NCBI RefSeq assembly: GCF_000143085.1
Contig: NC_014315.1
Coordinates: forward strand, 1,828,001 to 1,892,000
Reading direction: 5' to 3'
Origin: Nitrosococcus watsonii C-113
GTDB lineage: Bacteria > Pseudomonadota > Gammaproteobacteria > Nitrosococcales > Nitrosococcaceae
DNA length: 64,000 bases
Below are positions 22,005 through 30,584 of the stretch, one piece after another. The position numbers were made by a program, and so were the translations under genes. The notes beneath the pieces were generated by a model. That model was not told the DNA's origin and ran no database searches. It was given only the letters and a program-made list of their open reading frames with translations. Within the stretch, counting starts at the first letter, position 1. Every line of letters starts with the position of its first letter.

Positions 22005-24326
22005 ATGGAAAACAACGTTTATCCAACATTGCCGCTTAAAAATACTGTCCTCTTTCCCCACCTGGTGCTTCCCCTGTCGGTGGGACGAGCAGGATCTATG
22101 GCCGCAGTCGAAGCGGCGCTGACCAGCGAAGATAAGCTGATTGCTGTCTTTCCTCAAAAGGATTCCCGAACTGACGAACCCGCTGCGGAGGATCTGTTCC
22201 GCTTTGGCACGGTAGGGCTCATCAAAAAGATGGTCAGGAGCGAGGATACAGTGCAGATTCTAGTTCAGGGAATAGAGCGGGTTGAGCAGTTAGAAATGGT
22301 CCAAAAGCAACCTTATCTTTCCCTCAAAATTGCTACTCTTTCTGAACCCTCGGATACGGGCGCTGAAATCGAAGCTTTGCACCGAACCGTTATCGAACTG
22401 GCTGGCAAAATGATCGAACTGGTGCAACCCCAAATCCAGGTAGGCATCCACCACATTATTTCCGATGTGGAAAAGCCCCTCCACCAAATCTATCTTCTCA
22501 CCTCTATCCTCTCGCTGGATTTTGACAAGGAGAAAGAACTGCTGGCTGCCGCCACCCAGGCGGAAGCCTTACAGTTAATGCACCGTTATCTTAACCACGA
22601 AGTGCAGGTTCTGGAAGTGCGGAGAAAAATCACTAGCACTGCCCAAACAGAGATAGATAAGAAACAGCGTGAATATGTCCTGCGCCAGCAATTAGAGGCC
22701 ATTCAGGAAGAATTGGGAGAGACTAATCCTGAACAGGCTGAGATCAAAGAGTTGCGCCAGCGAATGGAAGAAACGGAACTCCCGGAGTTGGTCCGCAAAG
22801 AAGTGGAAAAGGAAATTACCCGACTGGAACGGATGCCTTCGGCTGCTCCTGATTATCAGCTGACCCGCGGTTACGTGGAGCTAGCCCTGGAATTACCCTG
22901 GAATAAAACTACGGAAGATCGTTTGGATCTCAAAAGGGCACGCGAAATTCTTGATGAAGATCACTTCGACTTGGAAGACGTCAAAGAACGAATCATCGAA
23001 CATCTGGCGGTGATGAAACTCAACCCGGAAGCTAAATCGCCCATTCTTTGTTTCGTTGGCCCCCCTGGAGTTGGTAAGACCTCAGTAGGACAATCCATGG
23101 CGCGCGCCTTGGGGCGGAAATTCGAGCGCATGAGCCTTGGCGGCCTGCATGATGAATCAGAGTTGCGCGGCCACCGTCGCACCTACATTGGCGCCATGCC
23201 TGGCCGAATCATTCGCGCCATCCGCCGCACCGGTTACCAGAATCCGCTTCTAATGTTGGATGAAATCGACAAACTGGGCCGGGATTTTCGTGGCGATCCG
23301 GCGGCAGCATTGTTAGAGATTCTCGATCCCGCCCAGAATGCCGAATTTCATGATAACTACTTGGATCTGCCCTTCGATCTTTCTAAGATTTTCTTCGTTA
23401 CCACCGCTAATACCTTGGATACTATCCCCCGCCCCCTGCTTGATCGGATGGAGATCCTGCGGCTACCAGGGTACAGCGACGAAGAAAAACAACATATCGC
23501 CCGCCGTTATTTGATCGGACGGCAAATTAGAGAAGCCGGCCTTTCCGAGATCCAGCTCTCCATACCAGATGAAACACTCAGTTACCTTATCCGGCGTTAT
23601 ACCCGGGAAGCTGGAGTGCGCGAGCTAGAGCGGATGCTGGGGCGAATCGCCCGCAAAGTGGCTACCCAGGTTGCCACGGGCCAAACCCAACCGGTAACCG
23701 TCACGCCACAAGATCTCGTCGAATTACTAGGACCAGAGCGGTTTTTCGCTGAAGAAATGCGCCAGCAGCTCGCCCCCGGCGTAGCAGCAGGCTTAGCTTG
23801 GACCGAAGCAGGCGGCGATGTCTTATACGTGGAAGCGGCTCTGCTACCAGAAGGAAAAGGGATGACCCTGACGGGGCAACTAGGCAGCATTATGCAAGAA
23901 TCAGCGAAAGCTGCCCAAAGCTATCTCTGGTCCCACGCCGAAGAACTTAAAATAGATCAAAAAATTATCCAGGAGTCGGGGGTCCACATTCATGTTCCAG
24001 CGGGTGCCATCCCTAAAGATGGCCCCTCGGCTGGGGTCACCATGGCCACAGCACTCACTTCCGCCTACACCCATTGGCCTGCCCGCAGCGATACGGCAAT
24101 GACAGGAGAAATAACACTGAGCGGTTTAGTCCTTCCCGTGGGAGGAATTAAAGAAAAAGTGCTTGCCGCCCACAGGGCCGGCATCCAGCGAATCATTCTC
24201 CCTAAAGAAAATGAAAAAGACTTGCGGGAAATTCCTGAACATGTCCAAAAAAGCATTCAATTTATTCTAGCCGGAAGGATCGAAGAGGTGCTGGCTGAAG
24301 CTATCCCAGATTTAAATAAGCGATAA
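22005..24326 (+). CDS. lon: ATP-dependent protease Lon
   Basis: A 773-residue cytoplasmic protease with all three Lon domains: N-terminal substrate-binding domain (about 5-195), AAA+ module (Walker A GPPGVGKTS near 352-360, followed by MLDEIDK) and C-terminal serine-lysine peptidase. The catalytic dyad is S675 (PKDGPSAG) and K718 (GGIKEK). Length matches the LonA family. It degrades misfolded and some regulatory proteins. It is coupled to the upstream hsp20 gene with one base between stop and start. This is one of two AAA+ proteases in the window, with the FtsH-family protein at 35.7 kb. Confidence 0.96.
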   Translation: MENNVYPTLPLKNTVLFPHLVLPLSVGRAGSMAAVEAALTSEDKLIAVFPQKDSRTDEPAAEDLFRFGTVGLIKKMVRSEDTVQILVQGIERVEQLEMVQKQPYLSLKIATLSEPSDTGAEIEALHRTVIELAGKMIELVQPQIQVGIHHIISDVEKPLHQIYLLTSILSLDFDKEKELLAAATQAEALQLMHRYLNHEVQVLEVRRKITSTAQTEIDKKQREYVLRQQLEAIQEELGETNPEQAEIKELRQRMEETELPELVRKEVEKEITRLERMPSAAPDYQLTRGYVELALELPWNKTTEDRLDLKRAREILDEDHFDLEDVKERIIEHLAVMKLNPEAKSPILCFVGPPGVGKTSVGQSMARALGRKFERMSLGGLHDESELRGHRRTYIGAMPGRIIRAIRRTGYQNPLLMLDEIDKLGRDFRGDPAAALLEILDPAQNAEFHDNYLDLPFDLSKIFFVTTANTLDTIPRPLLDRMEILRLPGYSDEEKQHIARRYLIGRQIREAGLSEIQLSIPDETLSYLIRRYTREAGVRELERMLGRIARKVATQVATGQTQPVTVTPQDLVELLGPERFFAEEMRQQLAPGVAAGLAWTEAGGDVLYVEAALLPEGKGMTLTGQLGSIMQESAKAAQSYLWSHAEELKIDQKIIQESGVHIHVPAGAIPKDGPSAGVTMATALTSAYTHWPARSDTAMTGEITLSGLVLPVGGIKEKVLAAHRAGIQRIILPKENEKDLREIPEHVQKSIQFILAGRIEEVLAEAIPDLNKR

Positions 24327-24369
24327 AGCGATTGCTTTATAACGTACACTATTTCCAAAGGCTTACACC

Positions 24370-24649
24370 ATGCCAGCTACTATCATACATCTTGGTCTAG
24401 GCGTGCATGAGGGCAGCAGCTATAGCAGCAGTATTTGGCGCCTATAGTCATATCCTGATGGATAGCATTATGCACGCCGATATGCAGCCTTTTGCCCCCT
24501 TCTCATTCGTCAATGGCTTTTGGGGAGCTATTAGCAATTTTCATCTGCATATGTTTTGCATTATTTGCGGAGCACTCGGTATTATCGTTTTATGGCTATT
24601 ATGGGAAACAAGGGAAGTCCCAGAATTTGTAGAAAAGAACAAAGGATAA
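24370..24649 (+). pseudogene. Decayed small membrane-protein gene
   Basis: Two pieces of one gene appear side by side. At 24370 an ATG opens a short frame MPATIIHLGLG, which resembles the N-terminus of a family of small membrane proteins beginning with an xTPxHLGPG-like motif. In another frame, 24407-24649 encodes a C-terminal part with GAYSHILMDSIMHAD and a hydrophobic helix near the end. The middle of the protein is missing, and the frames do not match, so this is an internal deletion with a frameshift. I cannot name the family with certainty. Confidence 0.6.
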
Positions 24650-24660
24650 AAAAACTATAC

Positions 24661-25031
24661 TCATTCCAAATAACTTTGTGCCATTACAAGTTGTTCGACC
24701 GATTTTTGCGAGTATTGTTTTCGTTTTTTCAGGAGGATGTCGGATTTTTTGTGGAATCTGGCATTATCCATGACAATGACACGGGGTTGTTTCAGCTCTT
24801 TGAGCAGGAAGTCTTTGAGCCAGACGTTCACCCGTTCCGTATTGCATGAGCCTTTAAAGACTACCGGCGCAAGCCACCTGTCACGCCGTTGCGCCATGAT
24901 CAAATTCACGTCCTTGCGATTGTTTCCCGAGACATCACCATACACCTTCTGACCACGCACCACCCATCCATGCGGACGATAGCTGTCTTTCTCAAAGCCG
25001 CTTTCATCAAAGTAAACAATATTGTTGAAGG
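24661..25031 (-). pseudogene. IS630-family transposase remnant
   Basis: The minus strand encodes the core of an IS630-type DDE transposase: the first catalytic Asp in YFDESGF and the second in VIVMDNARFH, with RPHGW, VRGQKVYGD and AQRRDRWLAP between them. The usual segment with the catalytic Glu (YSPDxNPIE) is absent: the sequence jumps from HKKSDI to the C-terminal KRKQYSQKSVEQLV block, so an in-frame deletion has removed it. The N-terminal DNA-binding part is also missing, cut off where the IS3-type element begins. It cannot encode an active enzyme. Confidence 0.75.
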
Positions 25032-25065
25032 GGCTAGACTATTGCGGACACACGAACTCAAGTCA
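25032..25065 (+). repeat. Left terminal inverted repeat of the IS3-type element
   Basis: Matches the reverse complement of 25743-25776 with a single difference, at 25040. It begins GGCTAGACTATTGCGGACAC. Confidence 0.85.
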
Positions 25066-25104
25066 CCTTAAAGACAAAAAGATAACCGAAAAATGGCCTG
25101 ATCA

Positions 25105-25162
25105 TGTGTCCGGAAAACCCTTGCCACATCACTACTGATGTGGCAAGGGTTTTCCGGACACA
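25105..25162. repeat. Perfect 27-bp inverted repeat with 4-base loop
   Basis: Arms at 25105-25131 and 25136-25162 are exact reverse complements with loop CTAC. It lies just beyond the OrfB stop inside the IS3-type element. There is no T-run on either strand. It may be two inward ends of another element, or a structural part of this IS. Confidence 0.85.
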
Positions 25163-25742
25163 AAATTACACCGCCTTTTGGTTCTGCGCCTCATAGTGAG
25201 CTGGCGTCTGATAGCCACTGGAGGAATGGCGGCGCTGGCGGTTATAGAACACCTCAATATACTCAAAGACTTCCTGCCGGGTGAGGTAACGCCGGTGATG
25301 GATGAGTTCGGTTTTGAAGGTATTAAAAAAGCTTTCTGCGGGGGCATTATCGTAGCAGCAGCCTCGACGGCTCATGCTACCTATAAAGCCATAATCGCTG
25401 AGAGTCTTCTGGTAGAGTTCGGAAGCGTATTGACTGCCACGATCACTGTTTTTAGAATATCCCGCTCCTCCTTTAAGCGGGCATTCTCTTTTCTCAGACG
25501 CTTGAGTTCATCATAAAGGTGTTCTTCACCCACCTTCTCCTCCTCCTGGTTAGCACGATGATACTTGCCAATCCAGGTAGGCAGGGTATGCTTGTTCACC
25601 CCTCACTCTTCGGCAGTCTTGCTGAACGGCTGCTCACTCTCTACTGCCAGCTTCACCGCGCGCGCTTTAAATTCCGCGGTAGTCTGATTCGCTCTCTACT
25701 TGGTATTCATCACAACACACTCTCCTCATTTTGCCTTTAAAA

Positions 25743-25776
25743 TGACTTGAGTTCGTGTGTCCGCAATCGTCTAGCC
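25743..25776 (-). repeat. Right terminal inverted repeat of the IS3-type element
   Basis: Partner of 25032-25065. On the minus strand it reads GGCTAGACGATTGCGGACAC and onward; the base before it gives a TGG end, as is common for IS3 family tips. Confidence 0.85.
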
Positions 25777-25778
25777 AC

Positions 25779-25962
25779 TTCATGCGTGATTTAATGAGTA
25801 CGACGGTTTCTGACAAGCTGAGCAGCCCGGCCAGAGCGTCCGCTTTATGTCATCGAGTTTAGCGCCATGAAAGTCCCAAGATAGCCGATAGGGTGAGTTC
25901 AAGGAAACATTCCGTCGGAATTTACACGACCAGCCTTTTCCTGAAAACCCGGACTTCCCCAT
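25779..25962 (-). other. Unassigned sequence between IS3-type element and resolvase
   Basis: Some 180 bases lie between the IS3-type element and the resolvase stop. A 60-residue frame begins at 25962 directly after the resolvase, but its sequence (GCSACQKP, KRTLWP) does not match a family I know. It may be part of the resolvase transposon or the left-over part of the disrupted IS630 copy. Confidence 0.3.
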
Positions 25963-27076
25963 TTAGTCTTTTTCGAACAACTTTGCGCCATCCTGCCGCA
26001 GTACCCCCTGCGGTGAAACATGCCGGTACAACGTTTGCTTAGTCACGCCGAGTTCTTGGCAAAGATCACCGACTTTGGTTTCTGGCTGCCCCATTGCCGC
26101 CATAGCCAATCGGAGTTTGGCGGCTGTCATTTTAAACGAACGCCCACCTTTGCGGCCTCGCGCCCGCGCAGAATTTAGGCCCGCGACGGTGCGCTCTGAG
26201 ATCAATTCGCGTTTGAATTCGGACAAGGCGGCGAATATTCCGAAAACCAGTTTCCCGGCAGCGCTGATTGTATAGCCTGTCCTAAATAAATTGATTTAAA
26301 GTGAAGATTTTGTTGATGGAGCAGTGGCTTTGTTTTCTGATGGTTTTAGCTTGAGCCCATTTTTGTTCGATAGGGTTGAGGTCAGGAGCATAGGGCGGCA
26401 GGTAAAGCAATGTGTGGCCGGCTTTTCTAATAAGGTTTTGCGTGTCTTGTCGTTTAGGAAAGGTTGCGTTATCCATGACGATGACGGCCTTTGGCGGCAT
26501 GCCAGTCTTGTGTTCCTACACATCTATGCCCGACAGGCGCATAGCCATGGGTGCGCGGCCTATCATGGGCAAAGCCGCTTTCATCAATGAAAACAATCTG
26601 GCGTTTATCGTATTCGTAAAACTTTATCAGGCTCTGAAAGATACGCCGTGCGCCGCTTTGGGCTTTGGGAGGTTGCAGCGTTTTTTTTATAGCTAACGCC
26701 CAGGCGCCGGGCATGCTCGTACTGATACGCATCATAGTATGATCAATTTATAATGGATTGGCTATATCAATGGCCGCGCCATGCCCGGTAAGCACTTTGA
26801 TTTGAGTCCAACTCCTTTCGAGGTAAGGTCGAGCATGGTGTTGATCAAGTGCCGCAAGTCGCGCCCGAGGTGGTCCAGCTTCCACACTAGGAGCATATCC
26901 CCTTCGCGTAGTGCTTTGAGGTACGCCGCGAGTCCTGGGCGATCTTCGCGCTTACCGGAGGCTTGATCCTCATAGAGTTGGGAAGGATCAATACCAGCAG
27001 ACAGCAGAGCATCTTTTTGCAAGTTCGTCGATTGAGAGCCGTCCGCCTTTGAAACTCTCATGTAGCCAATCAGCAC
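25963..27076 (-). pseudogene. Serine recombinase (Tn3-type resolvase) gene split by an insertion
   Basis: The N-terminal catalytic part is encoded at about 26767-27076 (YMRVSKAD with nucleophile Ser at residue 9, then KLDHLGRDLRHL), and the C-terminal part at 25963-26270 (AAGKLVFGIFAAL, SEFKRELISERT, then a helix-turn-helix VGDLCQELGVTKQTLYRHV). Removing the IS630-type element and one TA copy joins the halves to GAAIDTISAAGKLVF, in frame and as expected for the family. A second lesion, a 5-base tandem duplication (TTTGATTTGA on the plus strand, 26796-26805), shifts the frame after GVGLK; without it the reading is GVGLKVLTGHGAAID. The gene is therefore broken twice. Confidence 0.85.
26273..26764 (-). 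mobile_element. IS630-type element inserted at TA inside the resolvase, internally deleted
   Basis: A 492-base element with related ends: left TAGCCTGTCCTAAATAAATT, and right, on the minus strand, TAGCCAATCCATTATAAATT. TA dinucleotides at 26271-26272 and 26765-26766 are the target duplication, as expected for IS630/Tc1-mariner elements. The minus strand encodes a DDE core: IVFIDESGF, VIVMDNATFP and LPPYAPDLNPIEQKWAQAK. The N-terminal DNA-binding region is missing and a stretch after GTQDWHAAKG is deleted with a frame change before MPPKAVIVMD. It is a different lineage from the remnant at 24661. Confidence 0.82.
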
Positions 27077-27183
27077 CTATCCCTCCTGTCACGTATACGT
27101 TAGTTAGAAAAAATAAGCGCTTCAAGGCCGGCGGGCACTCATTTTCTCCAAACCAAAAGAACCAATATTTAATTTGCACCCAT

Positions 27184-28911
27184 TTAAAGAGCAGGACCCA
27201 CATTTTCTCCAAGCATCTCTTTCCGAATTAAGGGGATAGGCGGCCCACCATAGGAAAGGAATTTATCATGAAATGCCCGCCATCCCTTGCGCTCTCCTCG
27301 GGCAGCGGTCCACTCCCCCCGTAACTTCTTAATCATCAACTTCCCTAACGTGTAGGTAATATAAGCCGGATCAAACGTTCCCCGCGCTGCCTGTTGCCTT
27401 GCCGTGCCTACATCCTGATAGGCAAATTCCTGAAACATTCGCTCCGATTCTTCCAAGGTCATCCTTTGAGTATGCAATCCTATTGCGGATAAATAACGCA
27501 CATTCCGCAATAGAGCATTGAGCAATTGGCCGATATGAATTTCCGGATCGCCATCACCTAACCCCGCTTCCCACATCATCTCTTCTACATAGTGGGCCCA
27601 GCCCTCAGCAAAACCATAACCTACAAAGAGTTTTCCTAAGGGTGAGGCAACCCGATTGGAATGTAAAAATTGTAGAAAATGGCCTGGCCAAACTTCATGC
27701 ACCGATACAAATAGCAAGTCCGCCTTATCCGCAAGGTAATCCTCCCGTTCCGCTTTTGACCAGGCCGGATCAGGAGGCGCCACATAATAAACGGCAGGTA
27801 GCCCTTTATCAAAAGGGCCAGGAATGTCGATATAGGCAAAATTCCATTGCATATAAGGGGGAGAAGGAGCCACCTGAGCTTGCTCAGCGCCCGGAATGGT
27901 AACTAAATCTTTAGTAACCACAAACTCCTTAAGCTTCTGAAGCTGGTGGCGAGCTTCTTCGACGGGACCCTTCTCAGATTTTACGGCCCGTGCTTTTGCA
28001 ATGCATTCCGATACGGATTTACCAGGAGCATAATTACTGCACGTTCTCTTTAAAGCGGCAAGATTACGCTTAAGATCCTGGCGCCCTATCTGCTCTAGCC
28101 GCTCAAGGGGAATCTCCACGCCCTCAGTCTCGCGCAATAGGGCACGAAAAAGAGGCGCACCTAAGGCAAAGTCACTAGTGGCATTAGCCCGTTGTGTCTG
28201 CAGCCACTGCTGCAACTCCTTCATCGCGCGGATAGCTTGCCGGTTGGCTGCCCGGAACTTTCTGTGTAGCGGCTCATTCTCCACGGTACTGAAAATGGCG
28301 GGTGCATCTTTTTCATAGTAGGCGGCGAGTCCCCCAAATACCTTATCACCGATATCCACATAGGTTCGGGATAGTGGTGTTCTCAAATTATGGCGAATTT
28401 GCTTGGCTGCGACAGGAATGGCTTCAGTATAAGCAATATAAGCACGCATACGCTCTTCTAAAGGAGCATAAGGGCGGCTCAGGTAAACATTAGGATCAAG
28501 TTCTTGGGTATAAAATGCCGGATTTCTATAGGGCCACTCTGCTGTTTCCAGCCAGAAGAGATCCTTATCAATCCAAGCAACTAGATAATCACGTTCAAAA
28601 CGCTGACTTGCCGTTAAGGAGGCTGCATCAAAAGCGAGTGCCCGCTGGCGCTCTGACCGAAGGCGCTTGATCTCTTTAGCAAGCGCTTCTGGACTCCAGT
28701 CAGGCAGCTTGCCATCAAATTCATGGCGGCCGGCGCGTACCGCAAAGTCAGGATTAGCAGTGAAATATTCTTCAATAAAATCGTGAACGAATGCATCCCA
28801 ACGGATATTATTTGCTGCTGCTCGTAGCTCTGAAATGCCCGCGAATAATAAAAATAAAGTCAAAAAGAAAAAGGCTATACTCCCTGAAAAGGGAGAAAAA
28901 ATTTTTCTCAT
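27184..28911 (-). CDS. DUF885 family protein, predicted metallopeptidase-like
   Basis: A 575-residue exported protein with a signal peptide (residues 1-32, ending SELRA). The DUF885 signature HEVWPGHFLQFLH resembles a zinc peptidase HExxH-like motif with an insertion and is followed further on by the acidic helix GWAHYVEEMMWEAG, also typical. The family is widely predicted to be peptidase-like, but most members lack a known substrate. AAGGAG is 6 bases upstream of the ATG. Its stop lies about 110 bases from the resolvase start, so its 3' end marks the edge of the transposon graveyard. The gene itself appears intact. Confidence 0.82.
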   Translation of the reverse strand: MRKIFSPFSGSIAFFFLTLFLLFAGISELRAAANNIRWDAFVHDFIEEYFTANPDFAVRAGRHEFDGKLPDWSPEALAKEIKRLRSERQRALAFDAASLTASQRFERDYLVAWIDKDLFWLETAEWPYRNPAFYTQELDPNVYLSRPYAPLEERMRAYIAYTEAIPVAAKQIRHNLRTPLSRTYVDIGDKVFGGLAAYYEKDAPAIFSTVENEPLHRKFRAANRQAIRAMKELQQWLQTQRANATSDFALGAPLFRALLRETEGVEIPLERLEQIGRQDLKRNLAALKRTCSNYAPGKSVSECIAKARAVKSEKGPVEEARHQLQKLKEFVVTKDLVTIPGAEQAQVAPSPPYMQWNFAYIDIPGPFDKGLPAVYYVAPPDPAWSKAEREDYLADKADLLFVSVHEVWPGHFLQFLHSNRVASPLGKLFVGYGFAEGWAHYVEEMMWEAGLGDGDPEIHIGQLLNALLRNVRYLSAIGLHTQRMTLEESERMFQEFAYQDVGTARQQAARGTFDPAYITYTLGKLMIKKLRGEWTAARGERKGWRAFHDKFLSYGGPPIPLIRKEMLGENVGPAL

Positions 28912-29199
28912 TTTAGCTCCTTTATTATCTATTTATAAATACTGCTACCCTGCCTAAGTATCATCACGCCGCCCTTAACTAGATATTATTTTAACGAATA
29001 TTCCTACTGTTAAAACCATATCTCTCCGTCAAAGTAAATTTTTAACAAACCTTCAGCGATAAACTTCCTATTGAAGTTCCTTCCGCGACAGTAGCCTAGA
29101 GCACATGGCCAGACTCTGGTTCGGCCAACACGATTGAATACTTATTACTGGACTGCTCTCCCGTTGCAGGCTGCGGCAGTATCTGCTGGAGGGCTAATT

Positions 29200-30144
29200 T
29201 TACGAGACCTTCCAATCAGCAGAGCGCACATCCCCTGTTTGGTAAAATTGGCGGATCAGTTGGATGTACGCCATGAAATCCTTGTTCTCTGTGGCAAGCC
29301 TGTTGGCGGTATGCCAATCAACCTCCACTCTTTCATTGGCCGGAATCATCACTTGGCTTTCAGACGGATTATTAACATCCAGTCGAATAAAACCGATCCC
29401 ATGTAAACTGGAGAGCATGCGCAGTTCTTTCAGAGTCTCGGCCCCCTCGATTTCGCTGGCCACAAGATACCCAAAATTGGCCCAGGAAGAATTGCTCACC
29501 GTTTGAAAGAAAACTTCGCGGACATTGGAACGGTTAATTAATATCTTGACCTCGAAAGACCACAACGTGGTCTTCTTATCGGCATATTGCTGTACGCAAT
29601 CCCTGATTTCACGGTTCCAGTCTGCGCTTAAGTCCTCCATCCCCACCAAGTCCGGATAAAGCCACTTGTTACCCCCCGGCCCACGGGCATTCGATGACCG
29701 TTTTTCATCAATGCGCTTGCTGTATATGCCGAGCTCTGACCATAGGAACTCTGACAATAAGGGATAAAGATCAGACTCTTTAATAGAGACCTCTTTTCCT
29801 GGAGTCAGAGAATCAGGACACTCGGGTATTTCAGCGCTTGCTACTTCATCCGCATCGCTTTTTTCCGTGAAATAGTATTTCCGGGGGCGCCCTTCTGTCG
29901 TTTTGATTCGCGGATATTTCTTTTGCAAACGGGGTCGCTGTGAGCCGATCTCAGCAATGATCTGTTGAAGAAGCGCCGCCTGGGTTTCCAGGGGCGTCAC
30001 GATGGCTTTTGATCGTTTCTGCTTTTCGTGGCATTCTGCCGGATACGTTTCTACTATCCATTCTGCAATCTGGCGTGCAGTAAATTTTTCTTCCGGCTTC
30101 TGTGCCAGAAAGTTAATCACCGTCTTTGCCAGATTGAGCGCCAT
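29200..30144 (-). CDS. HrgA-like (COG2958) protein with PD-(D/E)xK-like motif
   Basis: A 314-residue protein. Residues 1-90 form a winged-helix-like N-terminal domain (ARQIAEWIVETYP), typical of HARE-HTH-type modules, with a basic linker GRPRKYYF. The C-terminal half carries YPDLVG (P164-D165) and SFEVK (E198-x-K200), a layout that fits a PD-(D/E)xK nuclease fold. HrgA of Helicobacter sits in restriction-modification loci, so a defence or DNA-handling role is possible; this is inference. No methyltransferase or helicase gene is next to it. It lies just 3' of tRNA-Thr in an accessory region. Confidence 0.7.
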   Translation of the reverse strand: MALNLAKTVINFLAQKPEEKFTARQIAEWIVETYPAECHEKQKRSKAIVTPLETQAALLQQIIAEIGSQRPRLQKKYPRIKTTEGRPRKYYFTEKSDADEVASAEIPECPDSLTPGKEVSIKESDLYPLLSEFLWSELGIYSKRIDEKRSSNARGPGGNKWLYPDLVGMEDLSADWNREIRDCVQQYADKKTTLWSFEVKILINRSNVREVFFQTVSNSSWANFGYLVASEIEGAETLKELRMLSSLHGIGFIRLDVNNPSESQVMIPANERVEVDWHTANRLATENKDFMAYIQLIRQFYQTGDVRSADWKVS

Positions 30145-30357
30145 GAGAAATAGTTATTTATCGCTAATCTTTAATTACTACGCCGTACGCTGGTCCTCAA
30201 AGCATGCGGGTACTTTTTGCCATTTTTAAGGAGATACCCCTAAGTGGCCTTGGTTCGCAATGGATACAAAAGAACAGTACCATAATAACCTAAGTCACTA
30301 AAAATAGGGATAAAACGTCGAAATCAGGAAGGTTACGAACGGTCTCGGAGGGGGGGT

Positions 30358-30433
30358 TGGTGCCGGATATAGGAGTCGAACCTACGACCTTCGCATTACG
30401 AATGCGCTGCTCTACCAACTGAGCTAATCCGGC
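30358..30433 (-). tRNA. tRNA-Thr (anticodon CGT)
   Basis: The minus strand folds as a full cloverleaf: acceptor GCCGGAT with ATCCGGC, D arm GCTCAGTTGGTAGAGC, anticodon loop TTCGTAA giving anticodon CGT (reads ACG, threonine), T arm with GGTTCGACTCC, discriminator A and an encoded CCA. Length is 76 with CCA. The 3' end points to the accessory pocket and could have served as an integration site. Confidence 0.96.
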
Positions 30434-30533
30434 AAACCGCTTCTAAGTATAAAGAAACTCTCGCCGTCACGCTAATAACCGCTAACCGCTCTTTTAAGCG
30501 TATTCAAGAGAATACAGTGAATTATATCCAAGG

Positions 30534-30576
30534 AAAAAGTCCTTGGGCCTCCCTCTTTACTCCAAGAGAAAGGCCC
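30534..30576 (-). terminator. Rho-independent terminator of hppA
   Basis: A 13-bp stem (30564-30576 with 30545-30557, two G-U pairs) with a 6-base loop, followed a few bases later by TTTTT on the minus strand. It lies just past the hppA stop. Confidence 0.55.
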
Positions 30577-30584
30577 CTTTTCCC

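Larger units (their letters stand above)
25032..25776 (-). mobile_element. Internally deleted IS3-family element with intact terminal repeats
   Basis: A 745-base element bounded by 34-bp inverted repeats that match at 33 of 34 positions. On the minus strand it keeps the N-terminal part of OrfA (start at 25710; helix-turn-helix region and [15 protein letters not shown]) and the C-terminal part of OrfB (25166 to about 25450; [10 protein letters not shown], the catalytic Glu in NAPAESFF, and [12 protein letters not shown]). OrfA carries in-frame stops at 25696-25698 and 25603-25605. The region in between, holding the first catalytic Asp, is deleted and the two halves are joined out of frame. It is therefore non-autonomous. 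I see no convincing target duplication. Confidence 0.8.

Noticed and set aside
24323-24340. Small hairpin at the lon stop codon as a terminator
   Set aside because: AT-rich 7-bp stem with no T-run; too weak to call.
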